Below are positions 1 through 8,432 of a stretch of 64,000 bases of DNA, in pieces. How positions within the stretch are numbered: position 1 is the stretch's first letter; each line of letters starts with the position of its first letter. Origin of the DNA: Cytophagales bacterium. Lineage in GTDB: Bacteria > Bacteroidota > Bacteroidia > Cytophagales > Cyclobacteriaceae. Location: positions 310,001 through 374,000 of the forward strand of contig JAWPMT010000007.1 in assembly GCA_033344775.1 (NCBI GenBank). The letters run 5' to 3'. Made by a program: the position numbers and the translations under genes. A model generated the notes under the pieces. It worked only from the letters and a program-made list of their open reading frames with translations, made no database searches and was not told the DNA's origin.

Positions 1-561
1 CAGCAATTCTTTCACCGAATTTTCACCATCTCCTGATACACTCAAAAATCCTTTTTTCACGATGGAGGTCACCCTTCCCCGTGCTTCACCCGGAACTTTG
101 ATATAAAAAACGCCGAGCTCCAAAGGGTAATCAATGAATTCCTGGATCAGGAAATTGACCTGAATGTCTTTGAGGTATTTGCTTAGCTCTTCTTCTGAGT
201 TCAGTTTCGAGACCATCCATCCGCGTTCACCCACATCAGGCTTGGCAATGATTGGAAAGGATAGCTTCGATTGTTGGAGGTAAGTCATAACCTCCTCAGT
301 AGATACATCCGAAGTAAACAACCTGGTTACAGGCATATATTCATCAGGGATCAGGTCAAAGATCTCTGACTTCTTTTCGCCCAGCATTCCACCGAATTCA
401 ATGGAAGGGTTGGAAGCGGTGAAGAAAAAAAGCGACCGGCTTCTTAGCGCCAGGAAAGCATAATAGATCTTTACCGGAAAGTAAAAAACGTTGAAGGACC
501 AGAATTCAAAGTTTGTAAAACGAGTCCACCATTGGGCAAACCGACTTACTTTCTTAGACAT
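1..561 (-). CDS. ATP-grasp domain protein, N-terminal part (runs off the window)
   Basis: This is a partial gene. The first 187 codons are present, starting at the ATG complementary to 559-561 (MSKKVSRFAQWW), and the frame is open to the window edge. The N-terminus is aromatic and basic, with a YFPVKIYYAFLALRSRSLFF stretch that could be membrane-associated. It is followed by SFPIIAKPDVGERGWMV and LIQEFIDYPLELGVFY, which resemble the nucleotide-binding strands of ATP-grasp (D-Ala-D-Ala ligase-like) enzymes: a lysine in a 'piiaKPd.GerG' loop and a 'lIQEfi' hinge. The substrate cannot be told from this part. It is read away from the DinB gene, whose stop lies just upstream, so the two may be co-transcribed. 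Confidence 0.7.
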   Translation of the reverse strand, partial: MSKKVSRFAQWWTRFTNFEFWSFNVFYFPVKIYYAFLALRSRSLFFFTASNPSIEFGGMLGEKKSEIFDLIPDEYMPVTRLFTSDVSTEEVMTYLQQSKLSFPIIAKPDVGERGWMVSKLNSEEELSKYLKDIQVNFLIQEFIDYPLELGVFYIKVPGEARGRVTSIVKKGFLSVSGDGENSVKELL

Positions 562-568
562 TTAGCAA

Positions 569-1078
569 TCAGGACTGTTGCTTTTGGTATCGAACGGTAG
601 AGCTGGCTACACCAAAGTGCTCGGGTAAAACAATGTGTTCGCCGACCGCACGCACACCGATTTTGATCAGTGCCATGTGATGGATGGCATGTTCAATGTT
701 GTAGGCCAATTCACGATAAAGGCTACTAGGAATGCTCACCAGATCATTGCCCTCTACTTCGTAATTCGCGATCAGGTTCATGGCGTGATCTTCTACTTTG
801 CCAGCCAGGAACTCGTCGATAGACTGAATGACACTGATGGCCAGTTTGCGATCCGTTTCAATGAATTTATCGTGCCGGCGCTCATCGTAGTTGATCTCAC
901 CTTTGTTGGCACCATCCATGAGGCAAAGAAAAAATTCTATGGTATGCCTGATGTGCTGACCAACCGAAGATCCGCTTAGTGTGGGTATCGGTTTTTTAAA
1001 ATCCTCATCAGAAAGCTGGTCCATTACCTCGACTAGCTGAGACAATAAACCACGTGCAGACTGCTGTATGGGCATCAT
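569..1078 (-). CDS. DinB family protein
   Basis: This 169-residue protein has the size and helical character of the DinB/YfiT-like four-helix bundle. Near the N-terminus it carries SSVGQHIRHTIEFFLCLMDG, where the QHIRH histidine is in the usual first metal position. Later it has ELAYNIEHAIHHMALIKIG, where the EHAIHHM histidines fit the remaining positions. Members bind a divalent metal, and some are thiol-dependent S-transferases, for example using bacillithiol. Bacillithiol genes occur later in this window, but a link is inference only. The start is one of two consecutive ATG codons (1078 or 1075). The stop lies 8 bases before the ATP-grasp gene on the same strand. Confidence 0.75.
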   Translation of the reverse strand: MMPIQQSARGLLSQLVEVMDQLSDEDFKKPIPTLSGSSVGQHIRHTIEFFLCLMDGANKGEINYDERRHDKFIETDRKLAISVIQSIDEFLAGKVEDHAMNLIANYEVEGNDLVSIPSSLYRELAYNIEHAIHHMALIKIGVRAVGEHIVLPEHFGVASSTVRYQKQQS

Positions 1079-1111
1079 GAATTACGCATTAAACGTGCAA
1101 AAATAGCGCTA

Positions 1112-1552
1112 TTATTTATTTGAAGAGAGGGTTTCACTCCAATACTTATCCGCCTTTGTTTTTAGGCCGGATTCATCTTCGTTCCAGCTCTTTAGGGTGT
1201 TATTACCCCAAAAATTGTAGAACAGGTAAAGTTTGTCATCGATGACCTTGAATGTTTCCGGGTCAATTTTCACTTTGTCCCCACTGACGCCCATGGCGTA
1301 AGCGCACCAGCCACCATAGGCAGGAACGTATTTTTTAGGAGAATCGAGAAATTTTTGCTTGTTACTCTCCGAACTAAACCGATAGGTGATGCCCTGATGG
1401 GAAGCCCTGATGGACTTGCTCCCTTTTTCCGCTTCGCCTGAGAAGTAAGCCACGACATCATAGCCGCCAACCGCAAGGCCATCCTTGGTATTGGTATGTT
1501 CCGTTTCGGGTTGCTGAAGTACAATAGCTAAAACAAGTAGTAAAAATTGCAT
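1112..1552 (-). CDS. YHS domain-containing secreted protein
   Basis: A short hydrophobic N-terminus (MQFLLLVLAIVLQ) suggests export. The rest is a YHS-type module: GLAVGGYDVVAYF near residue 25, then a region with FSSESNKQKFLDSPKKYVP and AYGGWCAYAMG. These match the family pattern in which a GYDvVAYf segment is followed by 'nr..F...P.kYaP.yGG.CA.a'. YHS proteins of this type are small periplasmic or secreted proteins often linked to metal handling, and their biochemical role is not established. The gene stands alone, 33 bases from the DinB gene on the same strand. Confidence 0.85.
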   Translation of the reverse strand: MQFLLLVLAIVLQQPETEHTNTKDGLAVGGYDVVAYFSGEAEKGSKSIRASHQGITYRFSSESNKQKFLDSPKKYVPAYGGWCAYAMGVSGDKVKIDPETFKVIDDKLYLFYNFWGNNTLKSWNEDESGLKTKADKYWSETLSSNK

Positions 1553-1672
1553 GGTATCACTGAGTTATGGGCCTAAATAAAAACGCTGGTTTCAATGAAT
1601 GTTGGAGCGATTTACTCAATATTTCGACTCAGGGTTTGGATTATAGACGGTTAATGCGCGAAACTGTTGCCT

Positions 1673-2137
1673 TTAAGACAGAACTGAGAGGTGCGGAGCA
1701 ATCAATTCATATTCAAAACCCTTCTGAAGCAGAAATCGGATCACCTTCTGCTTTTTCTGACTGAGCTCCAGGTCTTCAGAAAGTGTTTTTAACTTTTGCT
1801 CGACGAGTGATTTGATCATTTCTCGATATTCTTCTTTGGGGAGTTGATCCAGTGCCCGATCGATTTCATCTTCATCAAGCTGTTTCTGTCTCAGCTGTTG
1901 CCGGATTTTCACTTTGCCCCACTTGTTGAACCGAAATTTATCCGAAGCAAAGGCCTTTGCATACCGACTTTCGTCAATAAAATTCTCGTTGATCAGCTCT
2001 TTGATCAACGTCTCGGTATCCGTTTCACTAGCTCCAAGGTTTTTGAGTTTGGTCCGCACTTCCAGCACAGACCTCTCCCGATAAGCACAAAATCTTGCCG
2101 CTTTTGGCTTCAGCACCTTGAGCGAAGCGGAACCCAC
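1673..2137 (-). CDS. recX: RecX family regulatory protein
   Basis: This 154-residue protein is built of repeated three-helix modules typical of RecX, the modulator of RecA filaments. The N-terminal module includes the region 'aaRfCAyReRSvlEVrtKLknlGa', and the second includes LIKELINENFIDESRYAKAF. The latter matches the conserved 'L...gfidD.rfA..f' pattern of the family. The next segment, KWGKVKIRQQLRQKQL, fits 'G..rI..eL..kGi'. Translation appears to begin at GTG (2135-2137). The YcxB-like gene ends 3 bases upstream, so the two are probably translated from one message together with nadC. Confidence 0.9.
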   Translation of the reverse strand: MGSASLKVLKPKAARFCAYRERSVLEVRTKLKNLGASETDTETLIKELINENFIDESRYAKAFASDKFRFNKWGKVKIRQQLRQKQLDEDEIDRALDQLPKEEYREMIKSLVEQKLKTLSEDLELSQKKQKVIRFLLQKGFEYELIAPHLSVLS

Positions 2138-2140
2138 AAT

Positions 2141-2617
2141 TTATTGTTTGAGGTAGCCCTTTCGTTTAAGCACGCTTTCCAAAAACTTGATCTCATTTTC
2201 GCTGTTGAAAATGCGGAAAGGCAAGTGAATTACCTGGGCTTTGCTAACGAACAAGACGAAGGCATCTTTACCCTTTTGGGCGCGTTTGATCTGATCCCAT
2301 TTCATGGGCATGCCTTGTTTGCTGTTAAGCTTGATCAGGATTTGCTGACTGTTGATCTCGTAGGACAACTTTTGGAACAGGATCTTTCCTTGTTCCAATT
2401 GCGTTACTCCGGCGAATTGGATCAGCCAAAATAAGATGTATAAAACCAAAGCGATGGATGCGCCGATGATCCACCACCAGTTGGGGATCCATAAATAACC
2501 TGCGCATATGCCGAGATAGATCAACCCTACCCACCATTGCTCTTTCAGTACGGCCACAAGCGCCGTTTTGATATAAGTTGACGTTTCTAATTGGTACTTT
2601 CTTGTGCGAATGTTCAT
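2141..2617 (-). CDS. YcxB-like membrane protein
   Basis: This 158-residue protein has two adjacent hydrophobic segments (about residues 28-45 and 49-68; WWVGLIYLGICAGYLWIP and WWWIIGASIALVLYILFW). They are followed by a beta-rich cytosolic C-terminal domain beginning near YEINSQQILIKLNSKQG. The QGMPMKWDQIKRAQKGKDAFVLF region matches the 'w..i....e.....l.' core of YcxB-like C-terminal domains, a bacterial PH-like fold. The function is unknown. It lies between nadC (6 bases) and recX (3 bases), so it is part of that transcription unit. Confidence 0.7.
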   Translation of the reverse strand: MNIRTRKYQLETSTYIKTALVAVLKEQWWVGLIYLGICAGYLWIPNWWWIIGASIALVLYILFWLIQFAGVTQLEQGKILFQKLSYEINSQQILIKLNSKQGMPMKWDQIKRAQKGKDAFVLFVSKAQVIHLPFRIFNSENEIKFLESVLKRKGYLKQ

Positions 2618-2623
2618 TTTTCT

Positions 2624-3481
2624 CTAAAAGGCTTTGAGACTCATGTCCAGACTTTTGTAAGAATGTGTTAAAGCGCCGACCGAAATAAAATCAACGCCGG
2701 TTTCAGCGATCTCTCTGATGTTTTTTTCCGTGATTCCTCCCGAGGCTTCCGACTCATAGCGTCCACCGATCATCGCGACTGCCTGACGCATATCTGATGG
2801 CAACATGTTGTCAAGCATAATGCGTTTAACACCCCCTACTTTCAAAACTGCCGCAAGTTCATCTAAATTTCTGACTTCTATCTCAATATCCAGTGATAAA
2901 TTATTGTCAGATAGGTACTTCTGAGTATTGGATATAGCAGCTTCGACACTACCGGCATAATCCACGTGATTGTCCTTGAGCATGACCATGTCAAAAAGCC
3001 CAAATCGATGATTTACGCCACCACCAATGGCTACGGCCCATTTTTCTGCGAGTCTGAAGTTGGGAGTGGTTTTTCGAGTATCCAACAGTTTGGCATTGGT
3101 ACCTCGGATCAATGAATTGATCTTGTGGGTATAGGTGGCAATTCCACTCATGCGCTGAAGGCAGTTCAGCACCAGTCGCTCGAGGCGAAGAATGTCATGG
3201 GCTTTACCAGCTACTTCAAAAGCCACTTCCCCATTTTCAACTTTGTCCCCGTCTTTTTTTGACATCTTTAGCTCCAGATCAGGCGCCGTATTGTGGAAGA
3301 TCAGTTGTACCAATTTGATGCCTGCGATGATGCCATCATCCTTGATTAATAGGATCGCCTTTCTTTCCGCATCCTTAGGGATAGCGCCAAGCGAAGAATG
3401 ATCTCCATTGCCAATATCCTCACTTAAAGCGGTTTGAATAAATTGAGCAACACGTTTTTTGGTCAGGTACGGTTGGTTCAT
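2624..3481 (-). CDS. nadC: Nicotinate-nucleotide pyrophosphorylase (carboxylating)
   Basis: This enzyme converts quinolinate and PRPP to nicotinate mononucleotide, CO2 and pyrophosphate in de novo NAD synthesis. The 285-residue length is normal. Visible family motifs are LSEDIGNGDHSS near the N-terminus, LNCLQRMSGIATYTH, the substrate-binding LLDTRKTTPNFRLAEKWAV and GGGVNHRFGLFDMVMLKDNH, and near the end ASGGITEKNIREIAETGVD. No quinolinate synthase or aspartate oxidase gene is beside it. The gene leads a tight minus-strand group with the YcxB-like gene and recX. Confidence 0.97.
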   Translation of the reverse strand: MNQPYLTKKRVAQFIQTALSEDIGNGDHSSLGAIPKDAERKAILLIKDDGIIAGIKLVQLIFHNTAPDLELKMSKKDGDKVENGEVAFEVAGKAHDILRLERLVLNCLQRMSGIATYTHKINSLIRGTNAKLLDTRKTTPNFRLAEKWAVAIGGGVNHRFGLFDMVMLKDNHVDYAGSVEAAISNTQKYLSDNNLSLDIEIEVRNLDELAAVLKVGGVKRIMLDNMLPSDMRQAVAMIGGRYESEASGGITEKNIREIAETGVDFISVGALTHSYKSLDMSLKAF

Positions 3482-3507
3482 GCTTGTTGTAAAATTCTAC
3501 TTATGCC

Positions 3508-3897
3508 TTACTCTTTGGTAAGTGTGATCTGGTCAACGCGATAATCAGACCCCTGCTGCTTGATGAGCAATACCACTCGGAAAGACCCTTGCTTCATGGA
3601 GTATTTACCAATACAATACCTCAAACCTTCTTGTGAAGATCCTTGATGGATGTAAGAAAAGTTAGTCGGTGGGTTGTCCTGGAAAAACTGCCTTAACTGA
3701 CCTTCGGCTTGCGTTTTCGCATAAGAATTACTCGAGTTATTGAGCTTGATAGTCAGCGGGTTGGCACAGAATTTAATCAGTTCACGAGCCGAGCCATTTT
3801 TCAATGACACCCCTATGTCTTCTAGGACTTTATCCTGTGACATAGCCATGGTATTCACCAAAAAGAGGCTAAGAAAAAGCGGTATTAGTTTGATCAT
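3508..3897 (-). CDS. DUF4783 family secreted protein
   Basis: This 129-residue protein has a cleavable-looking signal peptide (MIKLIPLFLSLFLVNTMAMS). The mature part contains EDIGVSLKNGSARELIKFC and ends with DYRVDQITLTKE. That layout, an NTF2-like short alpha/beta domain after a signal peptide, is that of the Bacteroidota-specific DUF4783 family, often encoded near nadC in this phylum. Its function is unknown. The gene lies 26 bases upstream of nadC on the same strand and could lead the operon. Confidence 0.75.
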   Translation of the reverse strand: MIKLIPLFLSLFLVNTMAMSQDKVLEDIGVSLKNGSARELIKFCANPLTIKLNNSSNSYAKTQAEGQLRQFFQDNPPTNFSYIHQGSSQEGLRYCIGKYSMKQGSFRVVLLIKQQGSDYRVDQITLTKE

Positions 3898-3989
3898 GAT
3901 ATCTGCTTATACCAAAATTGTGCCTGAAAGTTACGGAATGTTAAACTACAAAAAACCGTAAGCGCTCAGAAAGCTGTAAAAGCTGAGAT

Positions 3990-3997
3990 TATATTTG
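3990..3997 (+). promoter_or_regulatory. -7 element of the gpmI promoter
   Basis: TATATTTG matches the Bacteroidota sigma-A -7 consensus TAnnTTTG exactly. It lies 21 bases before the ATG of gpmI and overlaps the TTG that would extend that reading frame upstream, so it argues for the ATG as the true start. No clear -33 TTG is seen at the usual distance. Confidence 0.55.
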
Positions 3998-4018
3998 CGC
4001 CCTGCAAATGATTTGGAT

Positions 4019-5545
4019 ATGAATAAGAAAGTGATCTTGATGATCCTGGATGGCTGGGGTTTAGGAACGAATGATGAAGTTTCAGCGATCGTAGCTGCGA
4101 CAACTCCTTTCATGGATCGGGTATCTTCCTCTTACGCTACCAGTACCTTGGAAGCGTCCGGATTGGCGGTAGGTCTGCCAGAAGGCCAGATGGGTAACTC
4201 TGAAGTGGGGCACATGAATCTTGGCGCCGGCAGGGTGGTATATCAGGATCTTGTGAAGGTCAACCGGGCAGTGGAGGATGGTTCTATTGCTAATAACGAT
4301 ACCTTGAAAGCCGCTTTTGAAAAAGCCGTGGCCAACAATAAGCCTTTTCATTTGATGGGTTTATTGTCCGATGGAGGAGTACATTCTCACATCAATCACC
4401 TGAAAGGCCTGGTGAAAGCCGCTTCAGAAGCAGGAGTAAAAGACATTTTCGTGCATGCATTCACGGATGGACGGGATACTGACCCCAAAGGAGGTTTGAA
4501 ATACCTGGCCGATCTGCAAGCCACTTTAGACCAATATGGAGGAAAGGTTGCTTCGGTTACCGGAAGATACTACGCTATGGATCGGGACAACCGATGGCCG
4601 AGGGTAAGGTTGGCTTATGATTCCATGGTAAAAGGAATCGGAACAACAACGCAGGATATTGCTGCCGAAATTCAGCATTCCTATGATCAGGATGTGACCG
4701 ATGAGTTCATCAAGCCTATTATTCAAGTTGATGCTGATCAAAAGCCAGTTGGCGTCATTGCTGAAGGAGATGTGGTGATGTGCTTTAATTTCCGAACAGA
4801 CCGTGGACGACAGATCACACAAGCATTGACGCAACGAGATTTCCCGGAAGAGGGCATGAAGAAGATGGCATTGCACTACCTGACCATGACCAACTACGAT
4901 GACACTTTTGAAGGAGTGAACGTGGTGTACGGAAAAGATAACCTGGTGCAAACCTTGGGTGAGACCCTTGCTGAGCAAGGGAAAAAACAGATCCGAATTG
5001 CAGAAACTGAAAAATATCCGCACGTGACTTTCTTCTTTTCAGGAGGCCGTGAAGCGGAATTTGAAGGCGAGAAAAGATTGTTGTGTCCTTCTCCTAAAGT
5101 GGCCACGTATGATCTGCAACCAGAGATGAGTGCAGGTGATATCCGGGACAGCATCATTCCTGAATTGGAAAAAGGAGACGTAGATTTTGTTTGTCTCAAT
5201 TTTGCCAACCCCGATATGGTGGGCCACACAGGCGTTTTTGAAGCGGCTGTGAAAGCTTGCGAGACGGTTGATTCTTGCGCCAATCAGGTAGTAGATGTGG
5301 CATTGGCCAATGGGTACAGCACCATCATCATTGCTGACCATGGCAACTCAGACATCATGATCAACCAAGATGGTTCGCCAAACACAGCGCACACAACTAA
5401 TTTGGTACCTTTTGTGTTAGTAGATGATGAATACAAAGGCAACCTCCAACCAGGAAAACTAGGAGACATTGCCCCAACAATTTTGAAACTCATGGGATTG
5501 AATATTCCTGAGGAAATGAGTGGAAATGTATTAGTGGATGCGTAA
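4019..5545 (+). CDS. gpmI: 2,3-bisphosphoglycerate-independent phosphoglycerate mutase
   Basis: This glycolytic and gluconeogenic enzyme interconverts 3- and 2-phosphoglycerate using two manganese ions. From the ATG at 4019 it has 508 residues, normal for the family. The alkaline phosphatase-like metal sites are visible: ILDGWG at the N-terminus, GNSEVGHMNLGAGR with the phosphorylated serine, DGRDTDPKGG, and C-terminal FANPDMVGHTG and IADHGNSD. The insert domain carries GRYYAMDRDNRW. The start was chosen because the upstream TTG lies inside a TATATTTG promoter element. The 3' end overlaps the next lipoprotein gene by 8 bases. Confidence 0.97.
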   Translation: MNKKVILMILDGWGLGTNDEVSAIVAATTPFMDRVSSSYATSTLEASGLAVGLPEGQMGNSEVGHMNLGAGRVVYQDLVKVNRAVEDGSIANNDTLKAAFEKAVANNKPFHLMGLLSDGGVHSHINHLKGLVKAASEAGVKDIFVHAFTDGRDTDPKGGLKYLADLQATLDQYGGKVASVTGRYYAMDRDNRWPRVRLAYDSMVKGIGTTTQDIAAEIQHSYDQDVTDEFIKPIIQVDADQKPVGVIAEGDVVMCFNFRTDRGRQITQALTQRDFPEEGMKKMALHYLTMTNYDDTFEGVNVVYGKDNLVQTLGETLAEQGKKQIRIAETEKYPHVTFFFSGGREAEFEGEKRLLCPSPKVATYDLQPEMSAGDIRDSIIPELEKGDVDFVCLNFANPDMVGHTGVFEAAVKACETVDSCANQVVDVALANGYSTIIIADHGNSDIMINQDGSPNTAHTTNLVPFVLVDDEYKGNLQPGKLGDIAPTILKLMGLNIPEEMSGNVLVDA

Positions 5546-6092
5546 ACTCTTTCTTATTTGCTTCATCATTTTGAGTTGCCTGGCTTGTGAAACGCCGGTA
5601 GATCAACAGGCAACTTCCGGGTACTTTGATTTGGATGAATTGCTCACCGGACAAGTCCAGAGATTAGGACATGACATCCTCAAATCGGATAAAATGATAC
5701 AAATCAATGAGGAATCTGATCGTATCTATAAAGAGTTGAATTCGAAAATGTTGGAGGAAGAGCTGGACGTTTTTAAGCCTTTCGATCCAGGGTTGTCTCG
5801 ATACAGAAATGCTTTTGACGTGACTGAAATTGATGGAATTACTACCTACGACAAAAAGGAAGGAGTAAAACAGGCTTTACAATGGGTCAAAGTAGAGCGT
5901 CAAGCATCCATGCTCACTGTGTCCGCGGAAATTCTGGAAGAAACCAGTATCTACACCACACAAAAGAAGATGAGTCTCGTGTTGGATTCCGATCAGATCC
6001 AGTCTTTTTCTTTGCTAGGCTATCAAAAGATGCTGTTTAAAGACACGGCTTTCTTTGAAATGAAAGTGTCTTTATTAAACCCTTCAAACTAA
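5538..6092 (+). CDS. Unrecognised lipoprotein
   Basis: The N-terminus MRKLFLICFIILSCLACE is a lipoprotein signal with lipobox CLAC, so the mature protein starts at a lipidated cysteine and is probably envelope-anchored. The remaining 165 residues are mixed helix and strand (for example ELNSKMLEEELDVFKPFDPG and YTTQKKMSLVLDSDQIQSFS). I do not recognise a family. The start codon overlaps the end of gpmI by 8 bases in another frame, so translation is probably coupled. The metabolic neighbour gives no hint of function. Confidence 0.75.
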   Translation: MRKLFLICFIILSCLACETPVDQQATSGYFDLDELLTGQVQRLGHDILKSDKMIQINEESDRIYKELNSKMLEEELDVFKPFDPGLSRYRNAFDVTEIDGITTYDKKEGVKQALQWVKVERQASMLTVSAEILEETSIYTTQKKMSLVLDSDQIQSFSLLGYQKMLFKDTAFFEMKVSLLNPSN

Positions 6093-6268
6093 AATAGACC
6101 TGTTCTTTTTTATCATCCGGCTGCTTATGATTTAAGGGCCATGGCTGATACAATGATTCCTTTGAGATGCTATAGGCATTTGTTAAGTTTATGGAAGTTA
6201 GCTCCTGATTTAAGCGTTTTGTTCAGAGCTGATTAAACCAATAGATAAATTCATAAACAATTTTAACG

Positions 6269-7909
6269 ATGCGAGAAATTCCAGTTCTTTCAAAAGAGCA
6301 AAAGTTAGATCTGAGTATATCCAAATTATTCGAAGACTTTCCTGAAGAGACACATGAATATTTAAATGCAGTAAGAGAGGGTATCTCTCAATCGGGTGAT
6401 AATGATGGTACCGTAAGAGGGCTCATATTTAGTCATCTGAAGAGTGGGAAAAAGCCAATAGGTGAAGATAAAATCCTAATCGATAATATTCCCAATATTA
6501 AACCTCAGGTCTCGATGCCAGATGACTCTCATTTTTCCGAATGTGAAAAAAAATGGGAAACCTTTTTGGTTGAGGCGATTTTGGCGGTATTCTCAGTTGC
6601 CGGGATGAAGTCTAAATTAAAAGGTGATGGCACAGCTCGTTTGGCCGCTCAATTTGGAAAAGAAAACCTGCTTGGTCTGGAAACGGCCTGGTACCGAATG
6701 GCAGATAAGGAAGCAAGTTGGTGGTCAAAAGCTAAGGCCTTATTTGGTTTTACCGGAGGGTGTCTCAATTTGATTTCATTCAAGGCTATTATTCATGCCA
6801 TAGGTAAGGATTTGTCAACATGGGACAAAATCGAAGACATAGCGACCGTGATATTTCAGATGATGGCGTGGTTAGGATCTGATTGGGTGGCAGCTGCCGG
6901 TGAATTGCTACTTACAACGGAGCAATTGTTAAGTGCTGATTCCAGTTTCTCGAAAGCCCATAATTATTGCTCTTTGGAAGAATTCTTCCATGATATGATG
7001 ACCACTGAAACGAAGGAGGGCCTATATATAGACCCGCATCAACCTCATACACCTTCAGTAGTCGAATTTAATGGCAATGTGTGTCTGTTTTACAACGATC
7101 CAAAGACCGCCAAGATCGTATACAAGTTCTCCACCATGGCAGCAATAGCCGCTCTGGTTCATCAGCGTGAAGTAATTGACGCCAACGGAGGCAAAAGTTC
7201 GGGGAATAATAACCTCCATTCCTGGTCTCAGCCAGTTGGTATACCCGAAGGAAGTAAAGTTACGGGTTCTCCAACGGCTGCAGTACTTCTGGACACGATC
7301 TACGTTTTCTATCAAAAGCAAGGAGATCCCATGCAATACATTTACTATGTATCGACCAAAGATCTCGATAACTGGACGTCAGAGCAGAAAATAGAGCTTA
7401 AAATAGAAGATAACCATTATACTGCTCAAAGTATCACGTCACCTGGCGTTTGTACTTTAAATGATGAGCTGCATGTTTACTTTCCTGGCATTAATGAAAA
7501 TTTGATTTGGGACAGTGTTTTTGATGGCACAACCTGGAATAAACCATACCTTCTAAATGGAAATGTAAGCACTTCAACAACACCCTGGGGTTCTTTAATT
7601 AATGGTAGTTTAACTGTCTCGTATCGAGGAGCCGGGGCTAATGAATACATCTATAACACCACAAACGATGATGGTTGGCAGGATCCTGAAAGATTAGATA
7701 CCAGCATTACCACCTCTGCTTCGCCGGCCCGGTCTGACACAGAAAATCACGCGTATTATTATCGTGGAACGGGTACAGCAAAAGAAATATGGATTGCAAA
7801 TGGTGGCGGAACCGGTCATCATTGCGTCGGATCACCAGTGATTCTGGGTATCTATTGTTTCTATTGTGTATCTCCGGGTATTTTCAATGTATTTCAAATC
7901 GAACGGTAA
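6269..7909 (+). CDS. Unrecognised protein with beta-propeller-like C-terminus
   Basis: I do not recognise this 546-residue protein. Residues 1-250 are mainly helical and include amphipathic to hydrophobic stretches around 97-112 (TFLVEAILAVFSVAGM), 157-180 and 190-218, but there is no N-terminal signal peptide. From about residue 260 the sequence turns beta-rich. It contains about six repeats that each start with an S/T-P pair followed by a short strand and aromatic residues: TPSVVEFNGNVCLFY (261), SPTAAVLLDTIYVFY (334), SPGVCTLNDELHVYF (391), TPWGSLINGSLTVSY (438), SPARSDTENHAYYY (485) and SPVILGIYCFY (522). This resembles sialidase- or lectin-type propellers. It stands alone between a lipoprotein gene and a convergent small gene, with its own terminator. 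A lectin- or toxin-like role is only a guess. Confidence 0.7.
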   Translation: MREIPVLSKEQKLDLSISKLFEDFPEETHEYLNAVREGISQSGDNDGTVRGLIFSHLKSGKKPIGEDKILIDNIPNIKPQVSMPDDSHFSECEKKWETFLVEAILAVFSVAGMKSKLKGDGTARLAAQFGKENLLGLETAWYRMADKEASWWSKAKALFGFTGGCLNLISFKAIIHAIGKDLSTWDKIEDIATVIFQMMAWLGSDWVAAAGELLLTTEQLLSADSSFSKAHNYCSLEEFFHDMMTTETKEGLYIDPHQPHTPSVVEFNGNVCLFYNDPKTAKIVYKFSTMAAIAALVHQREVIDANGGKSSGNNNLHSWSQPVGIPEGSKVTGSPTAAVLLDTIYVFYQKQGDPMQYIYYVSTKDLDNWTSEQKIELKIEDNHYTAQSITSPGVCTLNDELHVYFPGINENLIWDSVFDGTTWNKPYLLNGNVSTSTTPWGSLINGSLTVSYRGAGANEYIYNTTNDDGWQDPERLDTSITTSASPARSDTENHAYYYRGTGTAKEIWIANGGGTGHHCVGSPVILGIYCFYCVSPGIFNVFQIER

Positions 7910-7920
7910 TTAGTTGCAAT

Positions 7921-7957
7921 AAGCCGTAGCCTAGCCGGTACGGCTTGTTTCTTTCTT
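7921..7957 (+). terminator. Terminator after the beta-propeller-like gene
   Basis: The arms AAGCCGTA (7921-7928) and TACGGCTT (7939-7946) form a perfect 8-bp stem with a 10-nt loop. They are followed by a pyrimidine-rich tract (gtttctttcttc). The hairpin lies 12 bases after the stop codon. Confidence 0.65.
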
Positions 7958-8029
7958 CTTTGGCAGTAAAATAGTTCGAACAGAGCTGTTTGAAAGAATA
8001 ATTTTAATTGGTGCGAATTTGCTGTTGGA

Positions 8030-8260
8030 TTAGACGAGCTCCTCTTCCAATTTGCTATCGACCACATGAGGCCCGGTAGGTAGCACAACTCCAGGTGGAA
8101 GGTCAAGATCCGGTTCCCAATTGTTGTCTTGTGGGATGCCTCCATCACCATCGTCATTCTGGCTTCTGGGCTTGCGCATAGAGGACTTCCATCGCATGAC
8201 CATAATGAGTATGGCGTACACGAGAATAGTAAGAAGCATGTTTATCCAGAACTGTGCCAT
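8030..8260 (-). CDS. Small single-span membrane protein
   Basis: This 76-residue protein has one membrane segment near the N-terminus (FWINMLLTILVYAILIMVM). A basic stretch follows (RWKSSMRKPRS), suggesting the C-terminus is cytosolic. The tail is acidic and proline-rich (DDGDGGIPQDNNWEPDLDLP). No family is recognised, though short proteins of this build are common in Bacteroidota. It starts at an ATG (8258-8260) and is divergent from the TerC gene. Confidence 0.6.
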   Translation of the reverse strand: MAQFWINMLLTILVYAILIMVMRWKSSMRKPRSQNDDGDGGIPQDNNWEPDLDLPPGVVLPTGPHVVDSKLEEELV

Positions 8261-8304
8261 TTCGAAGTGAATTCTAAATTAAATAATTATGAGCAGAAAC
8301 TTTA

Positions 8305-8312
8305 TATCTTTG
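8305..8312 (+). promoter_or_regulatory. -7 element upstream of the TerC gene
   Basis: TATCTTTG matches the TAnnTTTG consensus. A transcript starting just downstream would have a leader of roughly 110 bases before the TerC ATG. That leader contains a 15-codon micro-ORF (8324-8371) and a weak hairpin followed by TTTTTTC. No good -33 element is visible. Confidence 0.4.
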
Positions 8313-8432
8313 TAGTGATCGGTATGAAAAAAGATCGTCAGCAATCAACCAGTCAGCTGATTTTTTCTTAATCATCGATTTTTTCAACGGCTACAGACGT
8401 CATATTATTGATTTTAATTTAGCGCCATTGGT

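Noticed and set aside
3995-4018. Upstream TTG start for gpmI
   Set aside because: The TTG is part of an exact TATATTTG promoter element, and the ATG at 4019 gives the standard family N-terminus.
6269-7909. Confident assignment as sialidase or known lectin
   Set aside because: The Asp-box motif (S-x-D-x-G-x-T-W) typical of sialidases is not seen, and no specific lectin signature could be identified.
8261-8432. yybP-ykoY manganese riboswitch before the TerC gene
   Set aside because: TerC genes often carry one in other phyla, but I could not find the conserved loops or paired helices in this leader.
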